DNA from: Corylus avellana
Lineage: Eukaryota > Streptophyta > Magnoliopsida > Fagales > Betulaceae
Direction: 5' to 3'
NCBI RefSeq assembly: GCF_901000735.1
Contig: NC_081545.1
Span: 17,616,758 to 17,680,757 of the forward strand
Length of the DNA: 64,000 nt
In this document: piece by piece, positions 57,777-64,000 of the stretch
Numbering within the stretch: the stretch's first letter is position 1
Layout of the letters: each line of letters begins with the position of its first letter
The notes under the pieces: model-generated
Told to the model about the DNA's origin: nothing
The model's input: the letters and a program-made list of their open reading frames with translations, nothing else
Databases searched by the model: none
Position numbers and translations under genes: made by a program

Positions 57777-58236
57777 ATGCAGGGTCATTCGACACCCTAT
57801 GGACCATGTTCATATTGCCATAACCCTTATCACCAAGTTAGAAATTGTCCCTCACCAAGACAATTTTCTAACCATTCTTATGGCATATGAACACATCGTT
57901 CTCTAGACCAGGGGACGACGGCTATTTTGATTCCTATAACCCAACATGGAGCCAACAGTCATATCTCTCATGACAAGCTCAAGCTCCTAGAAATCATGCT
58001 CCATAATTGCATGAACTGCACCATCAATCATATCCGCAGTTCTATGATCATTCATATTCCTCTCAATCAGCTCCACAATAGCAATATCAGGCTGAACCAC
58101 CTCTACCTGAGGTTTCTAAAGAGTTGTTAGATATGATCAATGTGTTGACCAATAGAACACAACAAGACATTGAGGAGATGAAGGCCCACCGCAAACAGAA
58201 AGGCGATGTTCTCAAAGAAGAAGAAGAATATGAATA
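57777..58236 (+). pseudogene. H zinc-knuckle ORF (gag remnant)
   Basis: ATG at 57777 opens MQGHSTPYGP; the knuckle CSYCHNPYHQVRNC (C-x2-C-x4-H-x4-C) follows at about 57807-57848. A stop after HSYGI is followed, in other frames, by GDDGYFDSYNPTWSQQSY, a Gln/Pro/Tyr-rich stretch, and a possible coiled coil (LLDMINVLTNRTQQDIEEM, KEEEEYE). The start word ATGCAAGGTCAT also occurs at 57721 and matches the gag start of CE and D. It looks like a reduced gag that keeps the RNA-binding part. No other family is recognised. Confidence 0.6.
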
Positions 58237-58700
58237 ATCATATATGGGAGATGGCACCTCCTCTTGAGCACCTACTATCATGAGCAAGCTGTCACATTGA
58301 GGAGTGGAGAGGTGGTTGAAAATCAAGTGGAAGAGAGGAAGGAGGAGCAATTTGAGGTTCCACAAGAACCATATCGGGAAAAAGAACAGAGCATTGAGAA
58401 TTCTTCAACACCAACTCTTATTCCGAAAGTACCAAGAGTCTAGGAAAGAAGTCTGTTAGAGTTACCAAATGAGCAAATTAAGGACATCAAGATAGAAAAG
58501 CTCCATGAGTTTTCTTCTTATTTTATTCCAATTCATGATTCCCTTCCAGATGAGAAGCTATTTGAGAAGACTCAGAGTGGTCCACCCCGATCTACAGACA
58601 ATTGGAATCCCCCTGCTATAGGAAAAATTCATTCTCTGTGGTGCAAGAGAAGAAAAGATTTGTGCTTCAAGTTTAAGAGGAGGACAACAATCTGGCTATT
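58237..58700 (+). other. H internal region, ORF remnants
   Basis: Acidic text such as VVENQVEERKEEQFEVPQEP and IEKLHEFSSYFIP reads with several stops. I recognise no family. Confidence 0.4.
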
Positions 58701-59321
58701 GACGTTAAACTTAGCGCTCATGGGAGGCACCCCATAGCATATCCTTTTTATTTCTTTGTTTTTTTTTTTAATTCATTTTTATTTTATTTTTATTTTTATT
58801 TTTATTTTGTTTTTGTTTTCCTTTGTTACTATAGTGTTTTGTTTTGCAGAGACAAGTGTGCTTCAGTTCAAGTTTAGGGATGTGCTATGAGCAATAACAT
58901 CCAGACAGTTCATCCATCTCCTGGGTAAGATCTTTTTATATTATACACACATTGGGAACAATGTGTAATTTAAGTTTGAGGGTATGGGAGACACTTTACA
59001 CACACTTTGTCCCATTTTTGAAAAAGAAAAACAATATATGCATGTTCATGTTTGTCTTAAAATTTTGGTTGATATAAAAGAATTGTGATTTGATTTCATT
59101 GGTGAGCTTACAATTTTGAACACATGATCTGATGATAGAGTTTTTCTGTTTGGTTACTTGCTTTAGGCATTTAAGTATTCACATGTTTGATATGATCTGA
59201 TACAAGCACATTAGCACATAATTTGTGGGGTATGCCATGAAAGTCTGATGTGTGTGTCTTTATGTCTTGTGTGAAACTAGATGATTTATTAGATAGATAC
59301 TTTGGCATATATATGTGTGCT
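58701..59321 (+). other. 3' noncoding region of H, left part
   Basis: GTTAAACTTAGCGCTCATGG at 58704-58723 matches the block in CE. CATTGGGAACAATGTGT is near 58950. Two PPT-like words are at 58869-58882 and 58972-58986. It resumes at 60653. Confidence 0.75.
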
Positions 59322-59607
59322 TGATGTGCAAAATATCTATCTAAATTAATAGGTAAATAATTGTACGTTTTACTTGCAAGTGCGCAAGGTCAACATAGTA
59401 GTATATGGTGCAAGTACAGGATCATTCCCACAAGGATTGCTGAATTTATGTTCAAAAATAAATTCCTTAAGTAAAACAAAGATTGATTGTTTAAGTGATG
59501 ATAATAAAAGGTAGGGCTTTGATATCCACCACTAATTATATTTAGCTAATATAACAATATGCCAATACTTTGATCATGTTATGCATATCTAATGTTTGTC
59601 AACCTAA

Positions 59608-59800
59608 GGGCATGGCGTATACTCCTAAGGCTATAGATTTCCCTAAGCAACGAGTTAGGCATGGCGTATACTCTAACTCTTTTCTTTTCTAAGGGATTTA
59701 GCATGATGTATACTAAGTTGTTCCTTAGAAAAGCATATACTCTATGGAAATCGACAAACACATGAGGCCTAAGGCATGGCATATACTCCCGGTTCCCCAT
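59608..59800 (-). repeat. Four GCATGGCGTATACT motifs
   Basis: This subtype has lost one G of GGG and has TATACT for CTACT. Confidence 0.75.
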
Positions 59801-60341
59801 GTTGATTAACCCAAGAATCGCGGTGTGGATTATTTTGTTACTTATGTTAAACCCAGGACTCGGCCATCCAAATTGATTTAACTAACTAGTCCATACCACA
59901 TGCATATGTTGATCAGGCACACACATATGAGGAATTCATGCAAGTAGGCATTAATCAAGTTAAATAGCACAACAAGATCATCACAAGGGCGCCTATATTG
60001 AAATATTAACTAAACATAACTAGGGCTTCAATCTAGCCCTACTAATTAAATTAGCTACACATAAAATTGATGTAAAACATCTTCATAAAGAAAATAAAAG
60101 AAAGGAAAAGAATAAACCCGAGACTTGAACTTGAAGAGCCCCTATTCTTCTCCTTACAAAGTATATCTATTCTAGAGGCTTAAGGGTCTATTTATAGGTT
60201 TTAAAAATCCTTGACAAAGTAGTAAACCTAGGGATTTCATAGGGTTTTGAGACCTATTACAATTAGGAGTTGGAAAACCCTAATATGGAAAGAGGGACAT
60301 TCTGGCCACCACTTGATGTGTCTCCTGCGCACAAGTGTGAT

Positions 60342-60457
60342 CGATCGCAGCCCGTGTGTGCTTGATCCCAGACCTGCGATCGATCCTTCTTCTGTCATGC
60401 GCTCGATCACTCCTGGCCTGATTTGTGTTGTGTCCTCTCTGGTATTGCGCTCGATCG
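60342..60457. repeat. CGATCG array, solo LTR in H
   Basis: Three intact cores (60342, 60377, 60452) and a decayed fourth (CTCGATCAC). Confidence 0.85.
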
Positions 60458-60652
60458 CAGTGTCAGGGAGCTCCAACTTTTTCCATCTTCTCTCTTTGAG
60501 CCCAAATCATCTAGATTTACTTCATTTTCTTCCGAAAGCCTGCAAAAGTATGAAAAATACAAAAAGTAATTAAAATGGCCTAATTAACTAAAACCAAAGG
60601 ATTAAAACATGCAAGTTAAGGGCTGAAAATATGAATATTTTAGCACTTATCA

Positions 60653-61459
60653 ATACTAAAAAGAAAAGAAAAAAAAATGATCATTGATAAGCTTTTCACT
60701 AAGTAATTGGACCTCTTGCCTTATAAAGCATTGAGTGTTCACGTCAAAAGGTGAGAATTTTGATTTGATTAATGTCAAGGTTAGTTTGGTTTCATAGCCT
60801 TTTTGACTTGAGCTAGTAAGTCCTTAGGGGTGTCTTTACATCTAATGCCCTAAAACCACCTGGTTTTGGAGTCATTGACTTAACACTCGCTACATGGGTC
60901 AATTAGAAAGCTTAAGGGAACCAACATTGCATAGCCTGACCAAGAAGAAAAAGAAAATTAAAAAAATAAAAAATAAAAAATAAAAGGAGAGAAAAAGAAA
61001 GTTATGCCATAGTTATTCATTCTAATAGGGATTTCAGTGAACGTTGAGATATTGAGACATTGCACATTAGAAATAATTGGAAGGTTCATATTTGTATGCT
61101 AGTTCACTTTACACTGTTCCGAACTTATGATGCCCTAGCCTGTCTTTCTAAGTAATTAGACTTTAAAATTCCAATTCATTGTGAAGATGGAGTTTATCTT
61201 TTTAAGCTTGCCAATGAATGAAAACCATGGTTTTGAGTAATACTTGAGTTTTGGATAACATGAACTTGTGCATAATGTTTATGAGTAACATTCCTCGAAA
61301 ACCTTCACGTGACTTTACTTGTCCTCTAGGAAATTCCTAGGGGTTTTAAAGGCTTGTTACATACGCTAAATGCAATCATACATCCCACGAAAGATGGATT
61401 TATCTTTTTGTTTTCCATTTTGTTTTTAGTTTCATCTTGCTAAGGGACTAGTAATATGT
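60653..61459 (+). other. 3' noncoding region of H, right part
   Basis: It carries GCATTGAGTGTTCACGTC, CATGGGTCAATTAGAAAGC and AAAGATGGATTTATC, all at matching places in CE and G. No ORF. Confidence 0.75.
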
Positions 61460-61472
61460 AAGTTTGGGGGTG
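61460..61472 (+). other. Polypurine tract of H
   Basis: AAGTTTGGGGGTG directly precedes TGTTAAGTGCC. Confidence 0.85.
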
Positions 61473-61665
61473 TGTTAAGTGCCAAAATATTCATATTTTA
61501 GCCCTTAACTTATATTTGTTAATTCCTTAGTTTTTTAAGTTTGTACTATTTTATTTCTTTTATGTATTTTTTGTGTTTTTGTAGGCTTTTGGAAGAAAAT
61601 GAAGCACTTCTAGAAAGTTCGAGCATCAAAGAGCAAAAATGGGAAAGCTAGAGATTCTGATAGTG

Positions 61666-61815
61666 CGATCGATCGCAAGGGACCTGCAATCGAGCGCACT
61701 ACCACAGAGGTCCAAACGAGTGAGCAAGGCATGCGCTTGTGCGCACAAGAGGAGACTCAATCGCAGATATGCGATCGAGCGCACGCGGTCTGCGATCGAG
61801 CGCACTCGTGCGCAG
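61666..61815. repeat. CGATCG array, H 3' LTR
   Basis: Four cores (61666, 61670, 61772, 61793), each followed or preceded by GCGCAC. Confidence 0.9.
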
Positions 61816-62551
61816 CAGAAAAGACAGTGGTGGCCAGAATTCCCTTTCCTTCCATATTAGGGTTTTCCAAGTTCCACTTGTAATAGGACTAAACCCTACT
61901 AGTTTACTAGGGTTTCAAGGATTTCTAGAGTATTTCTAAGCCTATAAATAGGCCTCTAAGCCTCATAACTAAATACACAACTTTGGAGAGGGAAATTTGG
62001 AGGCTACTTCTAGGAGCGGTTTTCGGTTCTTTCTTTTCCCTTTATTTTAATTATGTGTAACTAATTACTTTAGTAGGGTTAGATTGAAGCCCTAATTATT
62101 TTTATTTAATATTTCAATGTTGGCACCTTTGTGATAATCATATTATGATGCTTAACTTGATTAATTCCTGTTTTATTGAATTTCTCATAGGTGTGTGATT
62201 GGCCATTATACGCATATGGTATGGATTAGTTATTTAAGTCAATTTGGATGATCGAGTCCTAGGCTTAATAGAGTGACAAAAGAATTCCTCACAGGTTCTT
62301 GGGTTAATCAATATGGGGAACCGGGAGTAGACACCCATGCCCTAAGCCTTATGTGTTTGTCGATTTCCACAGATTTATGTTTTCTTAAAGAACAACTTAG
62401 TAGACACCCATGCCTAATTCGTTGCTTAGGGAAAGCAATAGCTTAAGGAGTAGATGCCCATACCCTTAGGTTGGCAAACATTAGGTATTCATAATATGAT
62501 TAGAACATTGGCATGTTGTTGTTTACTTAAGCATGATTAGTGGTAGATATC

Positions 62552-63910
62552 TGATAAGTGCTAAAATATTCATATTTTCAGCCCTTATCTTACATATTTT
62601 AATCCTTTGGTTGTAGTTAATTAGGCCATTTTAATTCCTTTTTTTGTTTTTGATGTTTTTGCAGGCTTTTGGAAGAAAGTGAAGTAAAACTGGGTGATTT
62701 GCGCTAAAAAAGAGAAGATAGGAAAAGTTGGAGCTCCCTGGTACTGCGATCAATCGCAGGGCACCTGCGATCGAGCGCAATACCAGAGAAGATATTGCAC
62801 GAGCCAGAACAGGAGCGATCGAGCGCAGGCCAAAAGAAGGATCGATCACAGACCTGCAATCGAGCGCACACGGGTTGCGATCGATTGCACCCGTGCGCAG
62901 GAGGCATCCTAAGTGGCGGCTAGAATGTCCCTATTTCCATATTAGGGTTTTTCAAGCTCCAAATTGTAATAGGATTGAAACCCTATGAAACCCCTAGGGT
63001 TTACTACATTTCCAAGGACTTCTAAAGCCTATAAATAGACTCCTAAGCTTTTAGAATAGGGAGGCTGGGAGAAGGGAGAAGAATAGGAGCTCTCAAGTCA
63101 AGTCTCGGGTTTATTCTTTCCTTTCTTTTCTTTTATTTTATGAAGATGTTTAACATCAACTCTATGTGTAGCTAATTTACTTAGTAGAGCTAGATTGAAG
63201 CCCTAGTTATGTTAAATTAATATTTCAATATTGGCGCCTTGTGATGATCATGTTGTGCTATTTAACTTGATTAATAGCTGCTTGCATGAATTTCTCATAT
63301 GTGTATGCCTGATCAACATGTGCATGTGGTATGGACTCATTAGTTAGATCAATTTGGATGACTGAGTCCTGGGTTTAACTTAAGCAACAAAAGAATCCAC
63401 ACTGCGATTCTTGGGTTAATCAACATTGGGAATCGGGAGTATACACCATGCCTTGGGCCTCGTGTGTATGTCGATTTCCATAGAACATATGCTTTTCTAA
63501 AGAACAACTTAGTATTCACCATGCTAAATCCTTTAGGAAAGAAAAGAGTTAGAGTATGCACCCATGCCTAACTCGTTGCTTAGGGAAATCAATAGCTTAA
63601 GGAGTATACACTCATGCCCTTAGGTTGGCAAACATTAAATATGCATAACTTGATCAAAGCATTGGCATATTGATGTATTAGCTTAATATAATTGGTGGTG
63701 GATATCAAAGCCCTACCCTTTGTTATCATCACTTCAACAATCAATCTTTATTTTGCTTTTGCTTAAGGAATATATTTTTAAACATAACTTCAACAATCCT
63801 CGTGGGAATGATCATGTACTTGTACCCTATACTACCATGTTGACCTTGTGCAATTGCAGGTAAAACGTACAATTATTTACCTATTAATTTAGGTAGATTT
63901 TTGCACAACA
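62552..63910 (+). mobile_element. Solo LTR, 1.36 kb, TSD ATATC
   Basis: TGATAAGTGC...TTGCACAACA is flanked by ATATC at 62547-62551 and 63911-63915. The TATAAATA box is at 63030-63037. The CGATCG array (62745-62900) has three intact cores and several decayed ones. U5 motifs lie at 63437-63620. Confidence 0.92.
63435..63625 (+). repeat. Four GTATACACCATGC-type motifs
   Basis: The copies near 63443, 63511, 63557 and 63605 differ from each other by one to three bases. Confidence 0.75.
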
Positions 63911-64000
63911 ATATCAAAGCCCTACCTTTTATTTATCTTTATTTATTTTCAATATATGAATATCAATTTAGTGACAACTTTGATATTTTAATCATTTCTA

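Larger units (their letters stand above)
59322..60652 (-). mobile_element. Solo LTR inside H, 1.33 kb
   Basis: The plus strand reads TGATGTGCAA...GCACTTATCA. The TATAAATA box (minus) is at 60189-60196. The flanks are GTGCT (59317-59321) and ATACT (60653-60657), which agree except for two G/A differences, so the TSD is only tentative. The CGATCG array is at 60342-60457 and four U5 motifs are at 59610-59795. Confidence 0.8.
56519..64000 (+). mobile_element. Element H, small non-autonomous Athila-like element
   Basis: 5' LTR 56519-57482, decayed tRNA-Asp PBS, a short zinc-knuckle ORF region, conserved 3' noncoding block, PPT 61460-61472, and 3' LTR from 61473 to beyond the window. Two solo LTRs have inserted (59322-60652 and 62552-63910). 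Without them the internal region is about 2.7 kb and has no protease, RT or integrase. Confidence 0.85.
61473..64000 (+). mobile_element. 3' LTR of H, split and running off the window
   Basis: 61473-62551 and 63916-64000 are the two parts. The TATAAATA box is at 61943-61950. Its R region (GGAGGCTACTTCTAGGAGCG) is the type also seen in the mosaic LTR at 32479, and three U5 motifs lie at 62325-62475. Confidence 0.85.

Noticed and set aside
57721..57790. Short intron in H between the words ATGCAAGGTCAT and ATGCAGGGTCAT
   Set aside because: TTTTTATGCAG looks like a splice acceptor, but the gap is about 55 bp, shorter than usual plant introns, and a simple duplication explains the repeated word.
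1..64000. tRNA or rRNA genes, or a complete host gene
   Set aside because: Only 12- to 18-base tRNA-complementary primer sites were found; no cloverleaf-length match, no rRNA block and no non-transposon protein domain were recognised.

Overview
The window is a block of plant nuclear repeat DNA made of nested LTR retrotransposons. I found no host gene, tRNA, rRNA or CRISPR array. A eudicot source is inferred: primer-binding sites match plant initiator-tRNA-Met (TGGTATCAGAGC) and tRNA-Asp (TGGCGCCGTTGCCGGGGA), LTRs carry plant TATAAATA boxes, coding parts are Ty3/gypsy (Athila-like and iMet-primed chromovirus-like) and Ty1/copia, and base composition is AT-rich. Three N runs (8161-8260, 43909-44042, 45071-45170) show a scaffolded draft assembly. 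Species cannot be named from the sequence.

Layout. 1-1622: right part of a gypsy LTR. 1640-10440: a degenerate 1.3-kb unit present twice in tandem; the first unit is split by gypsy element A (2497-8745, minus strand, 410-bp LTRs, TSD AGTGC). 10913-12350: solo LTR (TSD ATTTG). 12365-19659: gypsy element B (plus), its 5' LTR split by another LTR (12652-14691, TSD ATGTT), its gag-pol heavily decayed and its 3' LTR cut off. 19660-37580: a large Athila-like element (called CE here) into which a second Athila-like element of opposite strand (D, 22058-28157), a solo LTR (28331-29727, TSD ATGAT), and an LTR (32051-34627) that itself holds a solo LTR (32479-33859, TSD TAAGT) have inserted. 37581-43908: copia-derived sequence with a TRIM-type solo LTR. 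44043-45070: a contig island between two gaps, with GC-rich AACCGG arrays. 45171-51199: Athila-like element G with a nearly intact pol. 51200-56709: a near-identical second copy of 38389-43908. 56519-64000: a small non-autonomous Athila-like element H with two solo LTRs inside (59322-60652; 62552-63910, TSD ATATC).

How the parts relate. G is the only element with a nearly readable Athila-type RT, RNase H and integrase. CE and D keep gag, protease and the integrase C-terminus but lack everything between; H keeps only a zinc-knuckle peptide. All share LTR ends, PBS type and a conserved 3' noncoding block, so they look like non-autonomous relatives that would need the enzymes of an element like G. 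Their LTRs are modular: the U3 comes with or without CGATCG arrays, and the R-U5 with one of two tandem-motif arrays. One LTR joins the U3 of one type to the R-U5 of the other. No previously undescribed host system was found; the points of most interest are the shared internally deleted lineage, the mosaic LTR, and a probable uncollapsed haplotype pair that differs by the insertion of G.
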